DNA of 22,551 bases from Sulfurimonadaceae bacterium (GTDB taxonomy: Bacteria; Campylobacterota; Campylobacteria; Campylobacterales; Sulfurimonadaceae), in the NCBI GenBank assembly GCA_026193155.1, contig JAPHSI010000182.1:1-22551 (forward strand), written 5' to 3'. Shown here one piece after another: positions 14,549 through 22,435 of the stretch. The translations under genes were made by a program, and so were the position numbers. How positions within the stretch are numbered: the first letter of the stretch is position 1; each line of letters starts with the position of its first letter. Below the pieces are notes generated by a model. It saw nothing but the letters and a program-made list of their open reading frames with translations, did not search any database and was not told the DNA's origin.

Positions 14549-15346
14549 TCTCGTAGAACCTACCCTAGCTTCAACTAAAATAATACACCCTCCAAGCTCA
14601 ACTTTTTTAATCTGATTAAACTCTCTGTCTAAAATTTCTACATAAAAAACCTCTAAAGGTTTTAAATGTTCTAACATTTTTTCTCTAATCTCTTTAACAT
14701 CCAATATGCCTTTACTTATCATACTCGATGCCAAATTCAAAGATGTTGGAATTTTCAAAGCTTCTTTTCGCTCATCTTTAGACAGATATATATTCCTGCT
14801 ACTTAGTGCTAGCCCATCTGCATCTCTTTTTGTATCTACAGCTATTATCTCAACATTCATAAACAGCTGTTTAACCATTAAACTTATAAGGTTTAGTTGC
14901 TGTGCATCTTTTTTACCAAAATAAGCTCGTGTAGGACTGACTATATTTAATAGCTTATTAACAACTGTTAATACACCGTTAAAATGAGTCGGTCTTGTAT
15001 AACCTTCAAGTACATATCCCCTTACATTTGGAGCCTGAAGTGAAACCTCGTCTTTTGTATATATATTATCCGCATGAGGAAAAAATAAAATATCTACACC
15101 TGAGAGTTCACATATTTTTTTATCTGCTTCATCTTTACGAGGATATTTATCTAAATCTTCATCTTTTGAAAACTGAGTTGGATTAACAAAAATAGATACA
15201 ACTACAATATCATTATTTTTTCTCGCTTCTTTAATAAGCGAAATATGCCCCTCGTGAAGTGCACCCATGGTTGGAATAAAACCAATAGTCTTATTTATGT
15301 TTTTTACATAATCATTTAGTTCATGTGGGTTTGAAATAATCTTCAT
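14525..15346 (-). CDS. panC: Pantothenate synthetase PanC
   Basis: PanC condenses pantoate and beta-alanine using ATP, the last step of pantothenate synthesis. The 273-residue protein has IPTMGALHEGHISL (24-37) with the HIGH-type ATP-binding motif HEGH, then SIFVNPTQF, FGKKDAQQL, and ALSSRNIYL, which holds the KMSKS-like loop. All key blocks are in place. The AGGT ahead of the ATG is a modest ribosome-binding site. It is divergent from prfB, from which it is separated by a shared palindromic promoter, and it overlaps the 3' end of the penicillin-binding protein gene. Confidence 0.97.
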   Translation of the reverse strand: MKIISNPHELNDYVKNINKTIGFIPTMGALHEGHISLIKEARKNNDIVVVSIFVNPTQFSKDEDLDKYPRKDEADKKICELSGVDILFFPHADNIYTKDEVSLQAPNVRGYVLEGYTRPTHFNGVLTVVNKLLNIVSPTRAYFGKKDAQQLNLISLMVKQLFMNVEIIAVDTKRDADGLALSSRNIYLSKDERKEALKIPTSLNLASSMISKGILDVKEIREKMLEHLKPLEVFYVEILDREFNQIKKVELGGCIILVEARVGSTRLLDNIWL

Positions 15347-15363
15347 TTTCTTACCTAATGTGT

Positions 15364-15381
15364 TATAATTTCGAAATTATA
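15364..15381. promoter_or_regulatory. Symmetric bidirectional promoter, panC / prfB
   Basis: TATAATTTCGAAATTATA is a perfect 18-bp palindrome that presents TATAAT on both strands (15364-15369 plus, 15376-15381 minus). The plus-strand copy is an extended -10 (TGTTATAAT). Predicted starts give leaders of about 38 bases to prfB and about 22 to panC. The two start sites would overlap, so the polymerases should compete. Confidence 0.65.
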
Positions 15382-15413
15382 CTATTTTTTCAACTTAAAA
15401 AAACGGACTTTTA

Positions 15414-16511
15414 ATGGACAATTACGAATATACGGAACTTTTAAAAACTTTATCTATTAAGATGGACAATATTACTGGTGTAGTTGAACCTGATAAGTTA
15501 AAAGAGAGACTTCAAGAGATTGAAGAATTAGAAAATAATCCTGAGTTTTGGAATGACGCAAAAAATGCGGCAAAGATTCAGAAAGAAAAAACTCAATGTG
15601 AACGTAAATTAGATAAATATGAAATAGCTAATGATGCAATTGAAGATGCAAAAGAGCTGTACGAGATGGCTAAAGAAGAAGGAGATGAAGAATCTATAGA
15701 ATCTCTTTTTGAAGATGCACCTACCCTAGAAGAACAAATCAAAAAAATGGAACTCGAAGTTTTACTTAGTGGTGAAAGTGATTCAAACAATGCTATATTA
15801 TCTATCCATCCAGGAGCCGGTGGAACTGAGAGTCAAGACTGGGCTTCGATGTTGCTTCGTATGTATAAACGCTGGGCTGAGAGACGCGGTTTTAAAGTTG
15901 AAATGCTAGATTATCAAGTTGGTGATGAAGCTGGTATAAAAGATGTCTCCATAATCATAAAAGGTGAAAATGCGTATGGATACCTAAAAGTTGAAAATGG
16001 CATCCATCGTTTAGTGCGAATTTCACCTTTTGATTCAAATGCAAAAAGACATACATCATTTTCATCTGTAATGGTCTCACCTGAAATAGATGATAACATT
16101 GAGATAGAGATTGAAGATAAAGATATCCGCATCGATACTTATCGTGCTTCAGGAGCTGGTGGACAACACGTAAATAAAACGGAATCAGCTATACGTATAA
16201 CTCACATTGAAAGTGGTGTTGTAGTTCAGTGTCAAAATGATAGAAGTCAACACAAAAACAAAGCTACTGCTATGAAAATGTTAAAGTCACGTCTTTATGA
16301 ACTTGAGCTAGAAGCTCAAAAAGCTGAACAAGACGGAGTTGCAAAAAGTGAAATCGGCTGGGGACACCAGATTCGATCATATGTTATGCAACCTTATCAA
16401 CAAGTAAAAGACACTAGAAGCAATGAAGCTTACTCAAATGTAAGCGGAATATTAGACGGTGATATAGATGCGATTATCGAAGGGGTGCTTATAGCAAGCA
16501 ACAAAGGCTAA
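15414..16511 (+). CDS. prfB: Peptide chain release factor 2
   Basis: RF2 ends translation at UGA and UAA. The 365-residue protein has the stop-recognition tripeptide SPF (204-206), the catalytic GGQ (249-251) in SGAGGQHVNKTESA, and GAGGTESQDWA (134-144). An N-terminal coiled-coil region precedes them. The reading frame is continuous from the ATG, so the autoregulatory +1 frameshift at an early in-frame UGA, known from E. coli prfB, is absent. The nearest purine-rich site is GGA in ACGGACTTTTA, so initiation looks modest. It has a promoter shared with divergent panC. Confidence 0.98.
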   Translation: MDNYEYTELLKTLSIKMDNITGVVEPDKLKERLQEIEELENNPEFWNDAKNAAKIQKEKTQCERKLDKYEIANDAIEDAKELYEMAKEEGDEESIESLFEDAPTLEEQIKKMELEVLLSGESDSNNAILSIHPGAGGTESQDWASMLLRMYKRWAERRGFKVEMLDYQVGDEAGIKDVSIIIKGENAYGYLKVENGIHRLVRISPFDSNAKRHTSFSSVMVSPEIDDNIEIEIEDKDIRIDTYRASGAGGQHVNKTESAIRITHIESGVVVQCQNDRSQHKNKATAMKMLKSRLYELELEAQKAEQDGVAKSEIGWGHQIRSYVMQPYQQVKDTRSNEAYSNVSGILDGDIDAIIEGVLIASNKG

Positions 16512-16538
16512 AAGAAAAATATTCCATACACTCAAGCC

Positions 16539-16868
16539 TTATGCATCTTTCTTATCGCTGATAAAACTATACCCTAAAAACCCAATTCCAAAAATCATCA
16601 TAATTATAAGTGCATAACGCAATTGTTTCGCTTGCGTATCTTTATAGGTTTTTAAAAAAGGGCTATGCTTTGGTTTTTCTTTTTGAGCAACAACAGAACT
16701 TTGTCCTGACATCCTTGCTTCCATTCTGGCAACATTAGCAGCTGCTATCTCATTTTCAGTAAACCCTTTTTTCGGTGCTGTCCAGAAAAAAGCAGCAATT
16801 GAAACAATTAAAAAAATAGCCCCAAGACTTCTAAATATAACTCTTTGATGCTTTGTAAAAAACTCCAT
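16539..16868 (-). CDS. Small membrane protein with two helices, unknown function
   Basis: I do not recognise the family. The 109-residue protein has one membrane helix at about 13-30 (SLGAIFLIVSIAAFFW) and another at about 84-102 (LRYALIIMMIFGIGFLGYSF), joined by a polar linker with KKGFTENEIAAANVARMEAR and a Lys/Gln-rich part. Basic residues flank the N-terminal helix. TAGGTAGG ahead of the ATG supplies a ribosome-binding site. It starts 7 bases after the HD-GYP stop, so the two are very likely co-transcribed. The open frame, start site and spacing support a real gene. It converges on prfB with a 27-base gap. Confidence 0.7.
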   Translation of the reverse strand: MEFFTKHQRVIFRSLGAIFLIVSIAAFFWTAPKKGFTENEIAAANVARMEARMSGQSSVVAQKEKPKHSPFLKTYKDTQAKQLRYALIIMMIFGIGFLGYSFISDKKDA

Positions 16869-16875
16869 TAAATAC

Positions 16876-17853
16876 CTACCTAAACATCAAAATCATTTTA
16901 TTTAATAGCTTAACATCAATATGCTTATTCATCTCAACCTTCATTAATTTTAAAGCTTCAAATGAAGTCATAGCTTTTTTATAACTTCTATGACTTGTTA
17001 GAGCATCAAAGATATCACATAAACATATAATTTGAGCATACATAGGTATATCATTTTTATATAATCCATCAGGATAACCTGAACCATCTATTTTTTCGTG
17101 ATGGTATTTAATACCGTCTAAGATTTTTTTATTTTTAATCCCAAGTTGTAAACCTATACTCACACCAGATACTGGATGTCTTTGCATTATTTCAAATTCA
17201 TCTTTTGTCAATGGTCCATCTTTATTAATAATAGCACTGCTGATTTTACTTTTCCCCAAATCGTGAAGTAAAGCTGCTTCTCCTAATTCTCTAAGTTCTT
17301 CTTCACTATAACCTAAAAAAGTTCCTAAGCTAAGAGCATATATAGCAACATTAATAGAGTGTGTATGTGTGTAATAGTCATGTGTAGCTATACACATAAG
17401 AGATTCAATCGCGAAGTCACTATCTAGTACACTATCTACTAATTCATTAACTATACTTTTTGATTCATTATAATTATTCAGTGTTTCAGGATTATTAAAT
17501 AATTCATTTAAAGCTTTTGAAGCATTTTGATACATAACTTCAACTTTTTGAGTAAAAGTAAGAGGAGTATTATCACGCTCAACTGAATGATTTTTTCTTT
17601 TATTTAATTCACGAACATTTTTGTACAAATGAGATTTATAAAAATTTTTATAAGCAAAATGCTCTGATTTACTAACGTAAAGATCATTACGTTTATCAAA
17701 AACAATTATATCGTCGCTTTGGACTATCAGTCCTTTCCTTTTTATACATTCAACTTTAGACTTAGATTTGTTGGCACAAAATATTGAAAAGTCATATGCG
17801 CATCCTTCAGCAATTACACTTTTATCAATTAAAATATATTCTTGTCCTACCAT
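16876..17853 (-). CDS. HD-GYP domain cyclic-di-GMP phosphodiesterase
   Basis: The C-terminal half of this 325-residue protein is an HD-GYP domain, which hydrolyses cyclic di-GMP. Metal-binding and signature residues are complete: His165, LLHDLGK with HD at 197-198, His226, HH at 251-252, DGSGYPDGL with GYP at 259-261, and Asp280. The N-terminal 140 residues are a variable region without membrane helices, similar in position to DUF3391 of other HD-GYP proteins. GAGGA lies ahead of the ATG. A small two-helix membrane protein follows 7 bases downstream. Regulation of motility or attachment is plausible given the flagellar and pilin genes nearby, but this is inference. Confidence 0.92.
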   Translation of the reverse strand: MVGQEYILIDKSVIAEGCAYDFSIFCANKSKSKVECIKRKGLIVQSDDIIVFDKRNDLYVSKSEHFAYKNFYKSHLYKNVRELNKRKNHSVERDNTPLTFTQKVEVMYQNASKALNELFNNPETLNNYNESKSIVNELVDSVLDSDFAIESLMCIATHDYYTHTHSINVAIYALSLGTFLGYSEEELRELGEAALLHDLGKSKISSAIINKDGPLTKDEFEIMQRHPVSGVSIGLQLGIKNKKILDGIKYHHEKIDGSGYPDGLYKNDIPMYAQIICLCDIFDALTSHRSYKKAMTSFEALKLMKVEMNKHIDVKLLNKMILMFR

Positions 17854-17871
17854 CTAAATCCTCTATAATAT

Positions 17872-17880
17872 TTCATTATA
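17872..17880 (-). promoter_or_regulatory. Candidate -10 for the HD-GYP gene
   Basis: The minus strand reads TATAAT at 17875-17880, inside a small inverted repeat (ATTTCA / TGAAAT). The predicted start is about 15 bases ahead of the ATG, with the GAGGA ribosome-binding site in a short leader. Such A/T-rich sites can occur by chance. Confidence 0.35.
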
Positions 17881-18004
17881 TGAAATTTTACATATTTTAT
17901 TTTAAAATAATGTTAAGTTATATTATTAAATAACTTCTAAAAACATAATTAACTTAATAAAAATAATAAGTCTACATTAATAGATGCTATGTCAAAATCA
18001 CATT

Positions 18005-18718
18005 ATGAATATATTAAAAGAATTCTCTATAAATGACAAATGTTCATATCTAGATAATCTTGAACAAATTATGCATTATAAGATTATTGAAAACTGTTCC
18101 GAAGAAAAATGCCAAGACTTTATTGAACGTGGATTTAGACGTTTTGGTAAAATGTATTTTCGCCCTATTTGTAATGGATGTGACGAGTGTAAAAGTATTA
18201 AAATAGATGTTAAAAATTTCACTTTTTCAAAATCACAAAGAAGAGTTATACGCAAAGCAGAGCATATTAAGTCTTTTATTCAAAAACCTACTCTAACGCA
18301 GGAACATATTGAATTATTTGAGAAATATCATCTTGATATGAGGGATAAAAAAGGATGGGAATACAGCCCAACTACTGCACAGGGCTACTATAATTCATTT
18401 GTCAGCGGTGCAAATGAATTTGGTTATGAAGTTTTATACTTTGATGACAATAAACTAATAGCTGTAGATTTGATAGATATCCTTCCTAACGGAATTTCAT
18501 CAATATATTTTTTTTATGATCCTGAATATAAAAATCTGGCACTTGGAAAATTATCTATGTATATGCAAATCAAATTTGCACAAGAGTCTAATAGAGATTG
18601 GATATATATGGGATACTATGTTAAGGATTGCCCTTCTCTGGCTTATAAGTCGCACTATAAACCATATTTGACTCTAGATGGAAGACCTAGTGAGGAAGAT
18701 GAACTTATTTGGTTTTAA
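18005..18718 (+). CDS. bpt: Aspartate/glutamate leucyltransferase Bpt
   Basis: Bpt transfers leucine from leucyl-tRNA to proteins with N-terminal Asp or Glu, marking them for ClpS/ClpAP degradation (N-degron pathway). The protein matches the bacterial ATE-type family: N-terminal CSYL cysteine (Cys13), then FRRFGKMYFRPICNGCDECK with Cys56, Cys59 and Cys62, and the GNAT-like C-terminal half with SSIYFFYDPEY, LGKLSMYMQI and WIYMGYYVKDCPSLAYKS. An in-frame ATG at 17984 would add MLCQNHI; I choose 18005 because MNILKEFSI is the usual family start, though neither has a clear ribosome-binding site. The 3' end overlaps the convergent gene by 14 bases. Confidence 0.93.
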   Translation: MNILKEFSINDKCSYLDNLEQIMHYKIIENCSEEKCQDFIERGFRRFGKMYFRPICNGCDECKSIKIDVKNFTFSKSQRRVIRKAEHIKSFIQKPTLTQEHIELFEKYHLDMRDKKGWEYSPTTAQGYYNSFVSGANEFGYEVLYFDDNKLIAVDLIDILPNGISSIYFFYDPEYKNLALGKLSMYMQIKFAQESNRDWIYMGYYVKDCPSLAYKSHYKPYLTLDGRPSEEDELIWF

Positions 18719-19364
18719 GCTCTTTTTTTTGCTCTTCTCTAATCTTTTGCTTTTTCTTTAAAAGTTCTTCTTCTATAGATTTTGCGATCTCTTCTTGTCT
18801 AGCTTTATCTTTAGCCCTAATTCTTTGTATTTTTGCTTTTTGAAGTTGCTCCTTTGTAGGACCAGTATATACTCTTTTTTTATTTTTAAGATCTTCATTT
18901 ACAAATTTTTCAATTATAGAACCTTCAATATTCAACTCTTTTTTATGTTCATAATAGTATTTTTTAATTTCATGCTTATACTTATTTGTATCTATTAATC
19001 CTGATTTGACCATATCTAAGAATAAAATACTATCATTTTGTTTCAATGATTTTTGAAAAGCTGACTGAACCGACTGAACAAAAAAATCATTTGTTTTAGA
19101 AAGTTTTCTAAGTTTTTTTAAATAATCTCTTTTTGAAACAGTTAAATCTCCCTTATCTATCATAAATCCGATTTTTCTAATAGATTTAACATTGTAATAA
19201 TATTCCTGTATCTTTTTACGATACATTTTAAATTCATTAATATCCTGTAGTTGTCCTATATGGTCTAAATTATCATAAAGTTGATCACCTAAGGCTGAAT
19301 ATACTTTTGGGTTAATCGCGAAAAGATGTAGCGTGAAAAAAGTTATTAGTAAAATTGTTCTCAT
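18705..19364 (-). CDS. Secreted coiled-coil protein, unknown function
   Basis: I do not recognise the family. The 219-residue protein begins with a signal peptide (MRTILLITFFTLHLFA), giving a periplasmic or exported product. The middle is helical and charged. The last 55 residues are very rich in Lys, Glu, Gln and Arg (KEQLQKAKIQRIRAKDKARQ and beyond) and should form a long single helix or coiled coil. No cysteine is present in the mature part. The gene is preceded by an extended -10 promoter. It overlaps the 3' end of bpt by 14 bases in convergent orientation. The open frame, signal peptide and promoter support a real gene. Confidence 0.72.
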   Translation of the reverse strand: MRTILLITFFTLHLFAINPKVYSALGDQLYDNLDHIGQLQDINEFKMYRKKIQEYYYNVKSIRKIGFMIDKGDLTVSKRDYLKKLRKLSKTNDFFVQSVQSAFQKSLKQNDSILFLDMVKSGLIDTNKYKHEIKKYYYEHKKELNIEGSIIEKFVNEDLKNKKRVYTGPTKEQLQKAKIQRIRAKDKARQEEIAKSIEEELLKKKQKIREEQKKELKTK

Positions 19365-19386
19365 AATTGTCTCATATTTTTTATAA

Positions 19387-19395
19387 ATTATAGCA
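19387..19395 (-). promoter_or_regulatory. Extended -10 promoter for the secreted coiled-coil gene
   Basis: The minus strand reads TGCTATAAT, a perfect extended -10 element. The predicted start near 19380 is about 16 bases from the ATG at 19364. No -35 is evident. Confidence 0.5.
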
Positions 19396-19436
19396 AATTT
19401 AGTACCAACTAAGAAGTTATTGAATAAAATATTTCT

Positions 19437-19664
19437 ATGTTAAATATACTAAAAAAAGAACTTGTAATATACACCGCCTTACTAACTGTACTAATTGTAC
19501 TTATGCATCCAGACCTACTTAGCCATCCAACTGCAAGACTTGCTCTTATGCAAGAAAAAGGAAACTATGTACATCCTCTTTTATATACATTTTTTGTATA
19601 TTTAATATTGTACTTTCTGAGATTTGTTGTTGGATATATTATAAAACTTATAAAGAAAAAATAG
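19437..19664 (+). CDS. 75-residue membrane protein, unknown function
   Basis: The protein has a membrane helix at about 9-24 (VIYTALLTVLIVLMHP), a short polar loop containing HPTARLALMQEKGN, and a second helix at about 46-66 (PLLYTFFVYLILYFLRFVVGY) ending in a basic IKLIKKK tail, so both termini are probably cytoplasmic. There is no recognisable ribosome-binding site. It lies between a divergent secreted-protein gene and convergent fusA. Support is the open frame, the two well-formed helices with a positive-inside tail, and the clean fit in the gap. The family is unknown to me. Confidence 0.6.
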   Translation: MLNILKKELVIYTALLTVLIVLMHPDLLSHPTARLALMQEKGNYVHPLLYTFFVYLILYFLRFVVGYIIKLIKKK

Positions 19665-19681
19665 AAATTTAATAGGAGTGA

Positions 19682-19777
19682 ATAAAAGCGCAGTTTCTTG
19701 CGCATGGGCTTGACGCCGAGTTGTCATACCCTTGTGGTACAAACTCAGCGTTAGCGTAGGAGAAGGAACTTACTTCC
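19682..19777 (-). repeat. Structured intergenic repeat, copy 2 (behind fusA)
   Basis: On the minus strand this element begins directly after the fusA stop with GGAAGTAAGTTCC, then CTACGCTAACGCTGAGTT and GGCGTCAAGCCC, the blocks shared with copy 1 at 71-150. The first hairpin pairs AAGGAA with TTCCTT (19763-19768 and 19774-19779), overlapping the stop codon. A second, imperfect hairpin has GAGTT/AACTC outer arms and an inner TACC/GGTA stem. A third is the terminator at 19684-19703. One reading frame entering from the fusA region is open through the whole element. It has more GC than nearby intergenic DNA. Confidence 0.7.
19684..19703 (-). terminator. Intrinsic terminator of the str operon
   Basis: On the minus strand GCGCA and TGCGC arms enclose a 6-base loop and are followed by TTTTATT. 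It lies about 75 bases after the fusA stop, at the far end of the structured repeat, and fits a classical terminator. Confidence 0.65.
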
Positions 19778-21868
19778 TTATCCGTTTCTTTTCTTGATAA
19801 TCTCTTCAGATACATTTTTAGGAACTTCTTCATAGTGATGGAATTCCATTGAATATGTAGCACGACCCTGAGTAGATGAACGAAGATCAGTTGAATAACC
19901 AAACATCTCTGCTAATGGTACATAAGCATCAACAATTTTATTTCCGCTTCTGTCACCCATAGAGTTTACTTGACCACGACGACGGTTAAGGTCACCGATT
20001 ACATCACCCATATACTCTTCAGGAACTTCAACTTCAACTTTCATCATTGGTTCTAAGATTGATGGGTTTGCTTTACGACAACCCTCTTTAAATGCCATAG
20101 ATGCAGCAAGTTTAAATGCCATCTCATTTGAATCAACATCGTGGTATGAACCATCATATAATGTAACTTCAACATCTTCCATTGGGTAACCAGCAAGAAC
20201 ACCAGTTTGCATAGTTTCTTCACAACCTTTTTCAACTGCAGGAATGTACTCTTTTGGAATAACACCACCTTTAATCTCATTATGGAAAATGAAACCACTA
20301 TCTGCTTCACCCGGCTTGATTTTGATATATACATGACCAAATTGTCCACGTCCACCAGATTGTTTAGCGTATTTATATTCTTGTTCAACTTCATTTTTGA
20401 TAGACTCACGGTAAGATACCTGTGGAGCACCTACTTCAGCTTCAACTTTGAACTCACGCATCATACGGTCAACAAGAATCTCAAGGTGTAATTCACCCAT
20501 ACCAGAAATAATTGTTTGACCTGTTTCTTCATCAGTATGTACACGGAATGAAGGATCTTCAGCAGCAAGCTTACCTAATGCTAGACCCATTTTTTCTTGG
20601 TCAGCTTTAGTTTTTGGCTCAACAGCAACAGAGATTACCGGTTCAGGGAAATCCATTCTTTCAAGAACGATTTTTGTATCACCTGTACATAATGTATCAC
20701 CAGTAGTAGTTGATTTTAAACCAACAACTGCACCGATTTCACCTGCATAGATCTCTTTAACTTCTTCACGTTTGATAGCGTGCATCTTAACGATACGACC
20801 AATACGCTCTTTTTTGTCTTTAGTAGAGTTATGAACGAATGAACCAGCTTCTAATGAACCACGATAAACACGTACGAAAGTTAATACACCAACAAATGGG
20901 TCAGTCATGATTTTAAATGCTAATGCAGCGAAATCACCATCATCAGTTGAAGGAACTTCAACTTCAACTTCTTCATCATCCATTAAAGTACCCTGAATAG
21001 CAGGAGCCTCAACTGGTGAAGGAAGGTAAGCAACAACAGCGTCAAGTAAAGTTTGAACACCTTTGTTTTTAAATGCAGTACCAGGAAGCATTGGAACTAT
21101 TTGCATACCGATAGTTGCTGCTTTTATACCAGAAACAATCTCTTCATTAGTTAATTCTTCACCCTCAAGGTATTTCTCAGCTAATTCTTCATTGCCATCA
21201 GCTTCAGAAATAGATTCAATCATTTTTTCTCTATATTCTTCAGCTTTGTCTGCTAAATTAGCAGGGATTTCTTCTTCATGGTAGTTTGAACCCATTGCAG
21301 CATCTTTATCCCAAACAATTGCTTTCATTTTTACTAAATCGATAACACCTTCGAACTGATCTTCAGCACCGATCGGTAATTGAATTGGAACAGGATTACC
21401 TTTTAGACGTTCACGAATTTGATTTTCAACTTCATAAAAATCTGCACCAGTTCTATCCATTTTGTTAACAAAAACAATTGAAGGAACTTTATAACGGTTA
21501 CGTTGTCTCCATACTGTCTCTGATTGAGGCTGAACACCACCAACAGCACAGAAAACAGAAACAGCACCATCAAGTACACGCATAGAACGTTCAACTTCAA
21601 TAGTGAAGTCAACGTGACCCGGAGTATCAATAATGTTGATTTGTTTACCTAACCATTCACAAGTTGTAGCAGCAGAAGTAATTGTAATACCACGTTCTTG
21701 CTCTTGCTCCATCCAGTCCATAGTAGCAGCACCATCATGAACCTCACCGATTTTATGCTCAACACCAGTATAGAAAAGAATTCTTTCTGTTGTTGTTGTT
21801 TTACCTGCATCAATGTGAGCAGCAATACCGATGTTTCTTACGTCTTCTAATTTGTGACTTCTTGCCAT
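19778..21868 (-). CDS. fusA: Elongation factor G
   Basis: EF-G drives translocation on the ribosome and, with RRF, ribosome recycling. The 696-residue protein has normal length and all GTPase motifs: AHIDAGKT (17-24), DTPGH (81-85) and NKMD (135-138), with switch residues in QEQERGITI. Domain II to V blocks include GMGELHLEILVDRM, YRESI and the C-terminal RRRGQVNSM. AGGA sits 7 bases before the ATG. It is the last gene of the str operon, following rpsG by 12 bases. A structured repeat and terminator follow immediately. The order lacks tuf next to fusA in this window. Confidence 0.99.
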   Translation of the reverse strand: MARSHKLEDVRNIGIAAHIDAGKTTTTERILFYTGVEHKIGEVHDGAATMDWMEQEQERGITITSAATTCEWLGKQINIIDTPGHVDFTIEVERSMRVLDGAVSVFCAVGGVQPQSETVWRQRNRYKVPSIVFVNKMDRTGADFYEVENQIRERLKGNPVPIQLPIGAEDQFEGVIDLVKMKAIVWDKDAAMGSNYHEEEIPANLADKAEEYREKMIESISEADGNEELAEKYLEGEELTNEEIVSGIKAATIGMQIVPMLPGTAFKNKGVQTLLDAVVAYLPSPVEAPAIQGTLMDDEEVEVEVPSTDDGDFAALAFKIMTDPFVGVLTFVRVYRGSLEAGSFVHNSTKDKKERIGRIVKMHAIKREEVKEIYAGEIGAVVGLKSTTTGDTLCTGDTKIVLERMDFPEPVISVAVEPKTKADQEKMGLALGKLAAEDPSFRVHTDEETGQTIISGMGELHLEILVDRMMREFKVEAEVGAPQVSYRESIKNEVEQEYKYAKQSGGRGQFGHVYIKIKPGEADSGFIFHNEIKGGVIPKEYIPAVEKGCEETMQTGVLAGYPMEDVEVTLYDGSYHDVDSNEMAFKLAASMAFKEGCRKANPSILEPMMKVEVEVPEEYMGDVIGDLNRRRGQVNSMGDRSGNKIVDAYVPLAEMFGYSTDLRSSTQGRATYSMEFHHYEEVPKNVSEEIIKKRNG

Positions 21869-21880
21869 TTTAGTTTCCTA

Positions 21881-22348
21881 TTACCATCTATAGTGAGCAA
21901 ATGCTTTATTAGCTTCTGCCATTTTATAAGTATCTTCTTTCTTCTTGAATGCACTACCTTTATCAGTTGCTGCATCCATAAACTCGTTAGCTAATCTCTC
22001 AGCCATTGTTCTTTCATTTCTTTTACGAGCAGCATCAACTAACCAACGGATAGCTAAAGACTGCTGACGTACTGGGCGTACTTCTACTGGAACTTGATAA
22101 GTAGCACCACCAACACGGCGACTTTTTACCTCTATTATAGGTTTAATGTTCTCAATAGCATCATTGAATGTATCAATTCCACTTTTCTCTCCGCGAGAAC
22201 CGATGATATCTAATGCTGAATAAATGATTTTTTCAGCAGTTGATTTTTTACCATCTAACATAATTTTATTAATAAATTTCGTTAAAATTTTGCTTCCATA
22301 AACTGGATCAGGCATAATTTCACGAACGGGAGCTTTTCTTCTTCTCAT
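21881..22348 (-). CDS. rpsG: 30S ribosomal protein S7
   Basis: S7 is the primary binding protein of the 16S rRNA 3' major domain and lies at the E site. The 155-residue protein begins MRRRKAPVREIMPDPVYGS and contains KSRRVGGATYQVPVEVRPVR, both diagnostic, and ends in the short form AFAHYRW. AAGGA lies about 10 bases ahead of the ATG. It sits between rpsL and fusA, the standard str operon order. Confidence 0.99.
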   Translation of the reverse strand: MRRRKAPVREIMPDPVYGSKILTKFINKIMLDGKKSTAEKIIYSALDIIGSRGEKSGIDTFNDAIENIKPIIEVKSRRVGGATYQVPVEVRPVRQQSLAIRWLVDAARKRNERTMAERLANEFMDAATDKGSAFKKKEDTYKMAEANKAFAHYRW

Positions 22349-22435
22349 TTTTTAATTTTCCTTATCTTCAATTTTTTCAAATTTACTCAAGATATTTTCA
22401 TACCCTGTAGTTAGCTTGAACTAATTTAGTTAAAC
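22349..22435. other. rpsL-rpsG intergenic gap
   Basis: The 87 bases hold the rpsG ribosome-binding site. An 8-bp inverted repeat with 3-base centre (arms 22432-22439 and 22443-22450) overlaps the rpsL stop codon. On the minus strand it is not followed by a T-run, so it is not a clear terminator; it could modulate mRNA stability. Confidence 0.4.

Noticed and set aside
16504..16540. Possible terminator between prfB and the small membrane protein (AAGGCT / AGCCTT arms)
   Set aside because: Only six pairs enclose a loop of about 25 bases, and no T-run follows.
17915..17936. Inverted repeat AAGTTAT / ATAACTT between HD-GYP and bpt
   Set aside because: Seven pairs of A/T-rich sequence in an A/T-rich gap are expected by chance.
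19669..19902. Open minus-strand frame of 77 codons overlapping the fusA 3' end
   Set aside because: Its first half is fusA read out of frame and it lacks a proper start signal. Only its part inside the repeat is of interest, and that is covered as a repeat.
20053..20430. Long alternate frames inside fusA, also at 21403-21630 and on the plus strand at 20207-20491 and 21063-21284
   Set aside because: They are shadows of a highly conserved gene, with no ribosome-binding sites and low-complexity products.
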